Shown piece by piece: positions 44,245 through 52,888 of a stretch of 64,000 nt of DNA. The stretch covers positions 4,650,001 through 4,714,000 of the forward strand of contig NZ_VIVK01000001.1 in assembly GCF_007828865.1 (NCBI RefSeq), read 5' to 3'. The DNA comes from Kribbella amoyensis. GTDB lineage: Bacteria > Actinomycetota > Actinomycetes > Propionibacteriales > Kribbellaceae. The first letter of the stretch is position 1. Every line of letters begins with the position of its first letter. A program made the translations under genes and the position numbers. The notes under the pieces are model-generated. The model searched no databases and was not told the DNA's origin. It saw nothing but the letters and a program-made list of their open reading frames with translations.

Positions 44245-45515
44245 ACCTCCGCAGGTTCGCGGGCCCGGCGAGTCGCGCGGGCTGGGGGCTGGCCGACCAG
44301 GGGTTGTCCAGCCTCAGCAACCTCGCGGTCGGCGTCCTCGTCGCCCGCAGCAGCAGTGTCGCGGACTTCGGTGTGTACGCGCTCGCGTTCGGCGGCTACA
44401 CGATCGCGCTGAACGTCTCCCGCGCGATCGCCACCGAACCGCTCGGCGTCCGGCACGCGGGCAGCCGTACCCCCACCTGGCACAAGGCGGTTCGCGCGAG
44501 TACGGCGACCGCGTTCCTGGCCGGCGTCGCGGCGATGATCGTCGGCCTGGTGATCGCGGCCGTTCCGGGGGTACCGTCGCACCTGGTGTTGCTCGCCTTC
44601 GCGGTGACGATGCCCGGGTTGTTGCTGCAGGACGCGTGGCGGTGGGCGTTCTTCGTGGTGGGGGAGGGGCGGAAGGCGTTCGTCAACGACCTGATCTGGC
44701 TGGTCGCGATGGGCGTGCTGTTCGCCGCGTTGTACCTGACCGGGTCGGCGTCGGCGTTCTCGTTGACGCTGAGCTGGGGACTCGGGGCGGTGATCGCGGC
44801 GATCGCCGGGCGGTTCCAGGCCGGCGTGGCGCCGCGGTTCCAGTTGGTGAAGGACTGGTTGCGGGCGAACCGTGACCTGACTCCGAAGTACGTCGGCGAG
44901 ATGCTCGCGGTGAGCGGCACGATCCAGGTGTACATGCTCGGCATCACCGCGGTCGCGGGGATCGCGGCGGTGTCCGGCATCCGCGGGGCGCAGGTCCTGC
45001 TGGGCCCGGTGAACGTGCTCAACCAGGGCATCCGGGCGGTCGCCGTACCGGAGGCGGCGCGCGCGTTGCGGCATTCGTACCGTCGGCTGTGGCGGGTCGG
45101 GCTGGTCATCTCGGCCGGCGTCGGCGCGGGGGCGCTCGGGTGGGGCGCGATCTTCTTGCTGTTGCCTGAAGCGGTCGGGCGCGAGCTGCTCGGTCCGGGC
45201 GTGTGGGCCGAGGCGAGCGCGGTGATGATCCCGGTGATCCTGCTGCAGGCCCTCGGCGCCTCCAACGCGGGCGCCTTCGCCATCCTCCGCGCCCTGGCCG
45301 CCGCGTCCCGTGGTCTCCGGGTCAGGCTGATCTCGTCGGTCGTCCTGATCGCCTCAGGCATCACGGGCGCGTACCTGGGCGGCCCACCCGGCGCCGCCTG
45401 GGGCCTCGCCCTGGCCGCCTTCTGCACCCTGCTGCTCTGGTGGCACGAAGCCCACCGAGCAATCAAAGCCCACCGCAACAACCCCACCCCGGTCCCGAAC
45501 CCCGACAGACTCTGA
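44241..45515 (+). CDS. Wzx-like polysaccharide flippase (copy 2)
   Basis: 424-residue polytopic membrane protein of the MOP/polysaccharide-transporter type with about 12 hydrophobic segments. It starts with GWGLADQGLSSLSNLAVGVL, the usual amphipathic first helix, and ends in a basic/Pro tail. The start is uncertain: TTG at 44241 overlaps the upstream stop (TTGA) and gives a complete first helix. It lacks detectable similarity in sequence pattern to the flippase at 13659-15245 beyond the fold, so the two probably move different lipid-linked units. Confidence 0.8.
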   Translation: MNLRRFAGPASRAGWGLADQGLSSLSNLAVGVLVARSSSVADFGVYALAFGGYTIALNVSRAIATEPLGVRHAGSRTPTWHKAVRASTATAFLAGVAAMIVGLVIAAVPGVPSHLVLLAFAVTMPGLLLQDAWRWAFFVVGEGRKAFVNDLIWLVAMGVLFAALYLTGSASAFSLTLSWGLGAVIAAIAGRFQAGVAPRFQLVKDWLRANRDLTPKYVGEMLAVSGTIQVYMLGITAVAGIAAVSGIRGAQVLLGPVNVLNQGIRAVAVPEAARALRHSYRRLWRVGLVISAGVGAGALGWGAIFLLLPEAVGRELLGPGVWAEASAVMIPVILLQALGASNAGAFAILRALAAASRGLRVRLISSVVLIASGITGAYLGGPPGAAWGLALAAFCTLLLWWHEAHRAIKAHRNNPTPVPNPDRL

Positions 45516-45566
45516 CCAATCGTCGCCCCTCACCTCCACCCCAAGCGAGTGTCGCGGCAGCAAGAA

Positions 45567-45592
45567 GCCCTCGCCCGGTGCCGGGCGAGGGC
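45567..45592. terminator. Bidirectional terminator
   Basis: GCCCTCGCCCGG (45567-45578) and CCGGGCGAGGGC (45581-45592) form a perfect 12-bp stem. CTCTCTTT follows on the plus strand and TTCTTG on the minus strand. It lies between the convergent flippase and propeller genes and should stop transcription from both. Confidence 0.85.
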
Positions 45593-45612
45593 CTCTCTTT
45601 CAGCGCCTTTTT

Positions 45613-47142
45613 CTACTTCACCGTGATCGGTGCTGAGGTGGCCGACTTGACCACGTTGCGGCCGTCGAGGACCTCGAGGTGGTAGCTGACCACCGAGCCG
45701 CTCTTGGCGCCGGTGTCGGTGTGGGTGACCAGCGTCGAGCTGTGCCAGCCGTACGAGTTCCGGTTCCACTGGCCGACCAGGCGGGTGCCTTGGTAGAGCT
45801 TGTAGGTCAGGGTGATGTTGTCCGGGTCCACCACGGTGTTGAACGACAGCCCGACCTTGCCCGCGACCGGGCTGTTCGACTTGGGCGCGGCCGGCGTCTT
45901 CGCCTTCGCTCCCGGCGCCGCGTTGGTGAACCGGGTGATGCCCTGCTGCGCCACACCGTTCACGTGCAGGAAGTCACCGCCGACCCACAGGTCGCTCCCG
46001 CCGGCGGCCATCGCCAGCGGACCGACCTTGGTCGCGCTGTTCTGGTCGGCGTCGGTGTTCGGGAACCACGCCCCGAGCTTGCCGGTCACCCCGCTGTGCA
46101 CCAGCAGGTAGTGGGTGCCGGTGCCGTCCGGGAAGTACGCCGGGTCGTCCATCTGGCAGTTGTGCGCGTGCGAGCCCTTGTAGACCCAGTCACCGATCGC
46201 CTTGATCGCCTCTGTCGCGCCCAGGCACTTGCTCTGCCAGAGCAGCTTGCCGGTCGCCACGTCCGCGGCCAGGATGCCGTCGTAGCAGCCGGTCCCGTCG
46301 CCGCCGTTGGAGACGTAGACCTTGGACCCGTAGGTGTCGATGTCCTTCACCCGGGTGACACAGCGGCTGGTCGGTTCGGGGATGGCCGACGCGGCCGCCA
46401 TCGCGTACGGGATGCCGGTGCTGTTGTTCAGCGCGACCAGGGTGTTGTGGTGCTGGCCGTAGACGGTGGTGAACGGGCCGCCGGCGTACACCTTGGTGCC
46501 GTTGTCGGCGACGTCGATCGCGTACACCTCGTCGTTGGCGTTCGGGTTCCACGGGAGCAGGGCGCCGCTGTTCAGCGCGAGGGCGGCGAGCCGGTTCCGG
46601 ACGACGCCGGAGACGCGGCCGAAGGAGCCGCCGATGAAGACGCTGTTGCCGTAGATCGCGACCGCCTTGACCCGGTAGCTGACCGACGGGCGGAAGCTGG
46701 ACAGCGCGCCGGTGGCCGCGTTGAACATCGCGATCCGGTTCCGCGGCTGGCCGTTGACGGTGGTGAAGTCGCCGCCGACGACGATCCACTTCTGGTCCAG
46801 CGAGGCGGCGATGCTCCAGACCGGGCCGTTCAGCTTCGGCGCGAAGCTGGACGCGTTGCCGGTGGTCCGGTTGAAGGACGCGATGTACGTCCGGACCGCC
46901 TCGCCCTGACCGGCCGGCTTGCCCGGCGGACGGACCCGGCTGAACAGGCCCCCGATGAACACGGAGCCACCGGCGACGGCGACCGCGTTGACGGGTGCGT
47001 TGGTCTGCCAGGAGCTCTGCTTGAGCGCGGACACCGCGGTGCCGAATCCGGGCGAGGCCGCCTGGACGGGCGGACCTGCGGGGATCAGCGCGGCGGCCAC
47101 GACGGCTCCGACGGTGACCAGGGCCAGGACTAACTTCTTCAT
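45613..47142 (-). CDS. Secreted beta-propeller protein (paralogue 4)
   Basis: 509-residue exported protein. The signal peptide ends near PPVQA (about 28). The body is propeller repeats of the same delta-60/DUF5122-like kind as the large plus-strand proteins: WQTNAPVNAVAVAGGSVFIG, KWIVVGGDFTTVNGQPRNRI, VYAIDVADNGTKVYAGG. A fibronectin-like C-terminal stretch covers about 420-509 (LTYKLYQGTRLVGQW). Cys residues are paired around GDGTGCYDG. The ATG at 47142 follows GAAGGACG; a TTG one codon earlier is possible. It is closest to its neighbour at 47272-49470. Confidence 0.85.
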   Translation of the reverse strand: MKKLVLALVTVGAVVAAALIPAGPPVQAASPGFGTAVSALKQSSWQTNAPVNAVAVAGGSVFIGGLFSRVRPPGKPAGQGEAVRTYIASFNRTTGNASSFAPKLNGPVWSIAASLDQKWIVVGGDFTTVNGQPRNRIAMFNAATGALSSFRPSVSYRVKAVAIYGNSVFIGGSFGRVSGVVRNRLAALALNSGALLPWNPNANDEVYAIDVADNGTKVYAGGPFTTVYGQHHNTLVALNNSTGIPYAMAAASAIPEPTSRCVTRVKDIDTYGSKVYVSNGGDGTGCYDGILAADVATGKLLWQSKCLGATEAIKAIGDWVYKGSHAHNCQMDDPAYFPDGTGTHYLLVHSGVTGKLGAWFPNTDADQNSATKVGPLAMAAGGSDLWVGGDFLHVNGVAQQGITRFTNAAPGAKAKTPAAPKSNSPVAGKVGLSFNTVVDPDNITLTYKLYQGTRLVGQWNRNSYGWHSSTLVTHTDTGAKSGSVVSYHLEVLDGRNVVKSATSAPITVK

Positions 47143-47199
47143 CAACGTCCTTCGGACTGAAAGCGGGCGGGCTTCTGTGACCCGCGAAAATCTAGCGGT

Positions 47200-47234
47200 G
47201 ACGGCAGGCCACCAGGAAGGCGGCCTGCCGTCAG
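47200..47234 (-). terminator. Hairpin terminator between two propeller genes
   Basis: TGACGGCAGGCC (47200-47211) pairs with GGCCTGCCGTCA (47223-47234), a perfect 12-bp stem. On the minus strand it is followed by GCTAGATTTTCG. It lies 38 bp after the stop of the 47272-49470 gene, so the two minus-strand propeller genes are probably separate transcription units. Confidence 0.8.
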
Positions 47235-47271
47235 CGTTATGACGTTGTGCTGTTAGCGCGTGACGATCCGC

Positions 47272-49470
47272 TCAGCGGGCCGCGTGATGTGCCTGAATCC
47301 GGGCCGCGTCCAGGGCGTACGGGTAGACCGCGGCCTCGTCGATGACCATGCCGGTCTGGGACGCGCCGCCGCCGGGCCAGCCGCCGATGTTGTCGTACCC
47401 GACCCGCCACCAGCCGTAGTACGTGGCCAGCGAACCGACCGTCTGGCTACCGACCTGGACGCCGTCGACGTACAGCTTCATGGTGCCGTTGTCGTACGTC
47501 CCGGCAACGTGGTGCCACTGGCTGTCGTTCTTGCCGCTCGCACTGGTGAGGGTGCGCTGGCTGCCGTCGTTGACGCCGAAGGTGATGGCGCCGTTGCTGC
47601 GCATGTAGAGCATCCGGTCGCCACCGTTCGCGCCGTTGCCGGTGCGGTTGTTGCCGAATCCGACGATCCGGCCGCCGCGGAGGAAGCTCTGCTTCACCCA
47701 CGCCTCGACGGTGAACTGCTGCGGGAAGCTGTACGCCTTCTCGCCGACCATCCGCCCGGTACTGGAGTTCACGGTCGCCGCCGTGTTGCCCGCGATCGCC
47801 CCGGCCGTCCCCAGCGTCATCCCGGTGAACGTGCCGTTGTTGCTCTGCCCGGACGAGTCCACCGACGTGGTGGTGCCCAACGACTCACCCAGCCGCCAGT
47901 ACGCCTGCGGCCCGTCCGATCCGACGAGCTGGTCGTACGCGGTGGACGCGGTACTCGCCACGGTGATCGGGTCGGAGTAGTTGCCGCGCAGGGTGTTCGT
48001 CCCGTCGGTCACCTCGACCCGGTAGTTCGTCACCTCACCCGGCGTCACGTCGGTGTCGGTGTAGTGCAGCCACGGCCGGTCCCACGGAGTGGAGGTGGCC
48101 GTGAAGGTCGCGATCGTGGTGTTGCTGAATCCCTTGAGCAGCCGGTACGTCAGCGTGCTGTCGTCGTTGTCCACGACAGTGGGGAAGTGGATCTGCACGA
48201 CACCGGGCTGCACGCTGTACGGGATGAGCTTGGCCGGCTTGGCCGGAGCGGTGCCCGGACCGGCGGTGGTGTACCGGGTGAGGCCCTGCTGTGCGACGCC
48301 GTTGCTGGTGGTGAAGTCACCGCCGACCCACAGGTCCGAGCCGCCGCTGGCGAAGGCGAGCGGGCCGACCTCGGTGGGCGCTCCGGCGTTGGTGTTCGGG
48401 AACCACGGTCCCAGCTTGCCGTCGGTGAGGGACTGGGTCAGCAGGAACCGGTACCCGAAGCCCTGCGGGAAACCACCGGTGCCGTTGTAAGCGCAGTCGT
48501 GCGCGTGCGAGCCCTTGTACAGCCAGCCGTCCACCACCTTGACGGCCTCGGTGGCGCCCAGGCACTCGTTCTTCCAGATCAGCGCGCCGGTCCCGACGTC
48601 CGCGGCCCAGGTGCCGTCGAAGCAGCCCTGGCCGTCGCCGCCGTTGCCGAAGTACACCTTGTCGCCGCTGGTGTCGATCGCCTTCACCCGGGTCTTGCAC
48701 TGCCCGTTCGGCGGCGGGACCGCGGCGGCGGCCGGGAACGGCAGCACGGCGCCGCTCACCGGGTCGAGGCTGGAGACGGTGTTCTGGCTGGTGCCGTTGA
48801 CCGTGCTGAACTGGCCGCCCGCGTACACCTTGGAGCCGTCGTCGGCCACGTCCACGGCGTACACGTCGCCGTCGATGGCCGGCGCCCACGGCAACAACGT
48901 GCCGTCCTGCGAGACCGCGGCGAGCCGGGGCCGGTCCTGTCCGTTGACGAGGCCGAACGAGCCACCGAAGTACACCGTGCCGCCGCTGACCGCGATCGAC
49001 TTGACCCGGTAGGAGACCGACGGCTTCCAGGTCGGGACGAGCTCGCCGGTGGCCGTGTCGAACGCGGCGATCCTGTTCCGGGTGACGCCGTTGACGGTGG
49101 TGAAGTCACCGCCGACGTACAACCGGGAGCCGTCGGCGGACGCGGCCACGGCGTACACCTGGCCGTCGAGGACCGGGGTGAACGCGGTGACCAGGTTCCC
49201 GGTGGCCGCGTCGAAGGCGGCCAGGTACGCCTGGCCCACCTCGTTGGTGCCGGCCGGCGAACCCGGCGGCCGCACACTGGTGAAGCGTCCGCCGACGTAC
49301 GCCCTGCCCGCGGCCACGGTGATGCCCTGCACGCTGGCGTTGGTCTGCCAGACCGGACTGTCGGCGGCCGAGAGCGAGGCGCCGATGCTCTGCGCGGGCG
49401 TCGGCGTCAGCGCCGTCGCCAGCAGGGCACCCACCACACCGAGGCGTGCGACGAGCCATCTTCTTTTCAT
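47272..49470 (-). CDS. Secreted beta-propeller protein with LamG domain (paralogue 5)
   Basis: 732-residue exported protein. The signal peptide (LGVVGALLATALTPTPAQS) is followed by propeller repeats to about 395 (VWQTNASVQGITVAAGRAYV, RLYVGGDFTTVNGVTRNRI). A fibronectin-like segment covers about 400-500. A C-terminal LamG/jelly-roll domain at about 515-732 shows AYWRLGES, FTVEAWVKQSFLRGG, WHHVAGTYDNGTMKLYVDG and a final IDEAAVYPYALDAARIQAHH. ATG at 49470 starts the signal peptide. LamG here and in the lipoprotein at 32358 suggests a common ligand type, probably carbohydrate. Confidence 0.87.
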   Translation of the reverse strand: MKRRWLVARLGVVGALLATALTPTPAQSIGASLSAADSPVWQTNASVQGITVAAGRAYVGGRFTSVRPPGSPAGTNEVGQAYLAAFDAATGNLVTAFTPVLDGQVYAVAASADGSRLYVGGDFTTVNGVTRNRIAAFDTATGELVPTWKPSVSYRVKSIAVSGGTVYFGGSFGLVNGQDRPRLAAVSQDGTLLPWAPAIDGDVYAVDVADDGSKVYAGGQFSTVNGTSQNTVSSLDPVSGAVLPFPAAAAVPPPNGQCKTRVKAIDTSGDKVYFGNGGDGQGCFDGTWAADVGTGALIWKNECLGATEAVKVVDGWLYKGSHAHDCAYNGTGGFPQGFGYRFLLTQSLTDGKLGPWFPNTNAGAPTEVGPLAFASGGSDLWVGGDFTTSNGVAQQGLTRYTTAGPGTAPAKPAKLIPYSVQPGVVQIHFPTVVDNDDSTLTYRLLKGFSNTTIATFTATSTPWDRPWLHYTDTDVTPGEVTNYRVEVTDGTNTLRGNYSDPITVASTASTAYDQLVGSDGPQAYWRLGESLGTTTSVDSSGQSNNGTFTGMTLGTAGAIAGNTAATVNSSTGRMVGEKAYSFPQQFTVEAWVKQSFLRGGRIVGFGNNRTGNGANGGDRMLYMRSNGAITFGVNDGSQRTLTSASGKNDSQWHHVAGTYDNGTMKLYVDGVQVGSQTVGSLATYYGWWRVGYDNIGGWPGGGASQTGMVIDEAAVYPYALDAARIQAHHAAR

Positions 49471-49705
49471 GCTGAGGTAGTCCCCCTCCACGTGACGCCG
49501 ACCCCGGCGTCCCCGATCCGACACAGCTGCCCCGGACCCCCGGGGAGCAGCGTAGGTCACCGGGCCCAACGGAGGGGAAACTCCCGGTGCGTCCCGGGCG
49601 TCCGGCGCGGTTTCGTGGGAATGACGTTCCGGATATCCTGTGCTGCGGCAGGGAGCCGGTCACCCATCGTGATGCCGGTCATCGGCGAAGGAGTTGGGGG
49701 ACCGG

Positions 49706-51337
49706 ATGGAGCCCGGCACGGTGGTTTGGCGGGACACGGCCCAGTCGCTGCTGCGGCACAAGTGGCTGATCCTCGGCTGCGTCCTGCTCGGCCTGGTCGG
49801 CGCGTCGTTCTTCTCGCTGTCGCAGACCGAGCGGTGGACCGCCTCGAGCCAGGTCGTGATCGGCCCGGCGGTCCCGCCCGCGCTGGTCGGCAAGCTCCCC
49901 ACCGGGACCGACAAGACCGGCCCGCTCGGTATGGACCTGCCGGCCGAGACCCAGGCCCGGGTGATGGCCAGTCCCACGTTGCTGCGCGAGGTGGCGAAGT
50001 CGCTGGAGCTGCCGACGACGGACGAGTCGGTCCAGGAGCTCGCCGCGGTGACCCGGGTCAAGGCGGTCACCGACAACGCGTACCTGGTCACCATCGACGG
50101 CCCGACCGCCTCCGAGGCCGCCCGCCGCGCGAACGCGATCTCCCGGATCTACCTGGCCCAGCGCACGAACGAGGCGAAGGTGCTGCTGACCACGCTGGCG
50201 ACCCAGGCCACGGATCGGTCCAAGACGGCGAACGCGCAGTCGAGGAGCCTGGTCAGCCAGATCGGTGAGGCCGTGGCCCGGGGCGACTCGCAGACCGCGG
50301 CCGCGTTGCGTGACCAGCGGGTCGGTCTGGCGACCGAGGCCCGGCAGGCCGCCGACGAGGCGTCCGCGATGCGCAAGGCGTTGACGGGCGTCGGGTCGAG
50401 CAGCCAGCTGGTCACCCCGGCCACCGCGGAGACGGCCACCTCCTCGCCGAAGGTGGCCCGCGACATCACCGTCGGCGGCATCCTCGGTCTCGTCCTCGGC
50501 TTCGGCCTCGCCCTGGTGAGTACGCACCTGAGCCCGTTCGTCCTGACCCGCGACCAGGCCGCCAAGGCCGCGAGCGCACCGGTCATCACCGCGTCGATCG
50601 GCCGCCGCCGGTTCTGGCGAAGGGCCGCACCGCAGCTCCCGCCGTCCGAGCTCACCGCCCTCGGTACCGAGGCCAGCGGCGCGCTCGCTCGCCGCGAGCT
50701 GAACCCCCGCGGAATCGGTACCGGCGGCGCGGGCGCCCTGCTCGTGGTGTCCGCCTCCCCGACGCCGAACTCGGCCGGGATCGCCCTGGCGATGGCCGAG
50801 GCGAGCGCGCGCGACGGCCGCGAGACCCTGCTGGTGCTCGCCGACCTGCACGGTACGCCGGTCCTGTCCCACGTCACCGACCACGAGGGACTGACCGATC
50901 TGGTCGCCGAGCCGGCCGGTACGCGGGCGGTCCGGGCGCGCAAGCTCTTCCGCCCGGGCACGGTCGCCGACCTGTACGTGCTGCCGCCCGGTCTGACCTT
51001 CGACGACTCCGCCCTGGCGGTCGGCCCGTCGTTGGTCCCGGGGATCATCGCGGACCTGCCGCCGGGGTACTCGGTCGTCATCCACGGCCCCGCCTCGGTC
51101 GGCCGGCACGGCATCACCCCGCTCGCGGCCGCGGTCGACGCTTCCGTCCTGGTGGTCCAGGTCGGCCACGACAAGGACACCGACGTCAGCCGGCTCACCG
51201 CGGCGCTGGCGTTCGCGGGCGCGCCCGTTCTCGGCGTCGTCCTGGTCGGCGCCTCGCAGCACGACGAGACTCTCGGGATCCCGCTGAACTACACGCCGGC
51301 CGACACCGGCGTACCCTCTCCGCCGCCGATGCGCTGA
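49706..51337 (+). CDS. Wzz-like chain-length protein with degenerate kinase domain (copy 3)
   Basis: 543-residue polysaccharide co-polymerase. Helix 1 is at about 21-41 (LILGCVLLGLVGASFFSL) and helix 2 at about 255-275 (DITVGGILGLVLGFGLALVS), with a helical external domain between. The C-terminal CpsD-like domain reads ALLVVSASPTPNSAGIALAM where a Walker A would be and LLVLADLHG at the Walker A' strand, so kinase activity is doubtful. ATG at 49706 is preferred, with GAAGGAG 13 bp upstream; a TTG at 49694 is possible. It precedes the second polymerase by 10 bp, likely as its partner. Confidence 0.83.
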   Translation: MEPGTVVWRDTAQSLLRHKWLILGCVLLGLVGASFFSLSQTERWTASSQVVIGPAVPPALVGKLPTGTDKTGPLGMDLPAETQARVMASPTLLREVAKSLELPTTDESVQELAAVTRVKAVTDNAYLVTIDGPTASEAARRANAISRIYLAQRTNEAKVLLTTLATQATDRSKTANAQSRSLVSQIGEAVARGDSQTAAALRDQRVGLATEARQAADEASAMRKALTGVGSSSQLVTPATAETATSSPKVARDITVGGILGLVLGFGLALVSTHLSPFVLTRDQAAKAASAPVITASIGRRRFWRRAAPQLPPSELTALGTEASGALARRELNPRGIGTGGAGALLVVSASPTPNSAGIALAMAEASARDGRETLLVLADLHGTPVLSHVTDHEGLTDLVAEPAGTRAVRARKLFRPGTVADLYVLPPGLTFDDSALAVGPSLVPGIIADLPPGYSVVIHGPASVGRHGITPLAAAVDASVLVVQVGHDKDTDVSRLTAALAFAGAPVLGVVLVGASQHDETLGIPLNYTPADTGVPSPPPMR

Positions 51338-51347
51338 CGGTGTCGCG

Positions 51348-52823
51348 ATGACGCTGACGGCGCCACCGGTGCCGGGGACCACCGTCGAGGAGAGCGAGAA
51401 ACCGACGTTCTTCTGGATGATCCTGTGGTGTCTGCTGGTGCTCGGCGTCCAGCCCTGGTCCTCCCGGGCCGCCGCTCCGCAGGGCACGACCGGCTCGACG
51501 AACAGCCTGATGAAGGGTGTCCTGCTCGGCGCGATCTTCCTGATCGTGCTGGCCGCGACCAGGCCCGGCTTCCGGACCCGGATCAGCCCGGTCACCACCC
51601 TGTACGTGATGTACGTGCTGTTCGCGTCGGCGACGGTGTTCCTGCTGGCCGACCCGGTCGGGCCGTTGTTGCGGCTGGCCCGGTTGATGGTCGGCCTGGT
51701 GCTGCTCTTCTTGTTGTGGCGTCCGCTGCTGCAGACTCCGGAGCGGCTGCTGCGGGCCCATCTCTGGGCCCACCTGTTGCTCGCCGCAACGATCGTCGCG
51801 AGCCTCGCGTACGCACCGGGACAGGCGTGGCGGCCGCTGTCCGCGTTCGGTACCGGCTACCGCCTGCAGGGCGTGATCATCCCGATGCTGCCGCCGCGCG
51901 TCGGCGAGGTGGGCGCGATCCTGCTCGGCCTGGCGATCATCGCGTTCGTCTGCCGCAAGCTCGCGCTGATCCCGGCGACCGCGTTCATCGGGCTCGGGAT
52001 GACGCTGATCGCGCTGAGCCGGACCCGGACGGCGGCGGCCGCGATCGCTTTCGGGCTGTTCCTCGCGTTGCTGCTGACCCGGAAGACGTGGTTCGGGCGG
52101 ATCGTGGCGCTGGGCGTACCAGGGTTGATCGGGTTGCTCTTCATGGTGGTCCCGACGTTGCACACCTGGTTGGTGCGCGGTCAGGGGACCCGGCAGATCA
52201 CCTCGCTGAGTGGCCGGACCACGAGCTGGCAGGCCGTCATCGACGAGGAGGTGTCGCTGCAGACCGCGATCATCGGCCACGGCCTCGGCAACAAGCGGGT
52301 CCTGCTGCGTCGCGGTGAGGGCGACATCGACGTGATGGCGATCGACAACAGCTGGCTCGGGTTGTACTGGGAGACCGGTCTGCTCGCGGTGGCGATCGTG
52401 GGGATCGCGGTGATCGTGGCGTGGGTGTCGGTGCTGCGGGCGCCGACGCCGTACGTGAAGGCGTGCGGGGCTTTGCTGCTGGGTTACGTGACCGCGGCTT
52501 CGCTGAACGAGAGCGGGTTGTCGGACCTGAGCTCGATGACGCTGCATCTGCTGGTGGCGGCGGCGGTCTGTGATTCGGATCGGCTCCGACATCGGGCGCG
52601 GTTGGCGACCGCCTCACCACCTCCGCCACCGCGGCGTGCTGGGGTACTGCCTTCCTCGCCTCCTGCGGCTCCTCCACGTCCTGCTGCAGCTGCTGCCGCT
52701 CGCCGGTCTCCGAGTCCGGATGCGTTGGAGGAGACGGCGGAGATGGCGGCGCAGACGGAGTGGGCGATGGACGACACCATCGTCCAGACCGGCAAACGCC
52801 GCAGGACCATCCCGCCGCTGTAG
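51348..52823 (+). CDS. O-antigen ligase/Wzy-like polymerase (copy 2)
   Basis: 491-residue polytopic membrane protein with 10-12 hydrophobic segments from about 20 to 400. The periplasmic-type loop contains RQITSLSGRTTSWQAVID and AIIGHGLGNKRVLLRRG, then IDNSWLGLYWETGLLAVAI, all typical of the glycopolymer ligase/polymerase family. An unusual 75-residue C-terminal tail is rich in Pro, Ala and Arg and ends RRRTIPPL. It is coupled in position to the chain-length gene at 49706. Confidence 0.85.
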   Translation: MTLTAPPVPGTTVEESEKPTFFWMILWCLLVLGVQPWSSRAAAPQGTTGSTNSLMKGVLLGAIFLIVLAATRPGFRTRISPVTTLYVMYVLFASATVFLLADPVGPLLRLARLMVGLVLLFLLWRPLLQTPERLLRAHLWAHLLLAATIVASLAYAPGQAWRPLSAFGTGYRLQGVIIPMLPPRVGEVGAILLGLAIIAFVCRKLALIPATAFIGLGMTLIALSRTRTAAAAIAFGLFLALLLTRKTWFGRIVALGVPGLIGLLFMVVPTLHTWLVRGQGTRQITSLSGRTTSWQAVIDEEVSLQTAIIGHGLGNKRVLLRRGEGDIDVMAIDNSWLGLYWETGLLAVAIVGIAVIVAWVSVLRAPTPYVKACGALLLGYVTAASLNESGLSDLSSMTLHLLVAAAVCDSDRLRHRARLATASPPPPPRRAGVLPSSPPAAPPRPAAAAAARRSPSPDALEETAEMAAQTEWAMDDTIVQTGKRRRTIPPL

Positions 52824-52888
52824 CTGCCCGACCCCGCCGGCCGCGCTTCAGCGGCTCGTCCCGCTGCGGCCGCTGGGTGATCGCGCGG

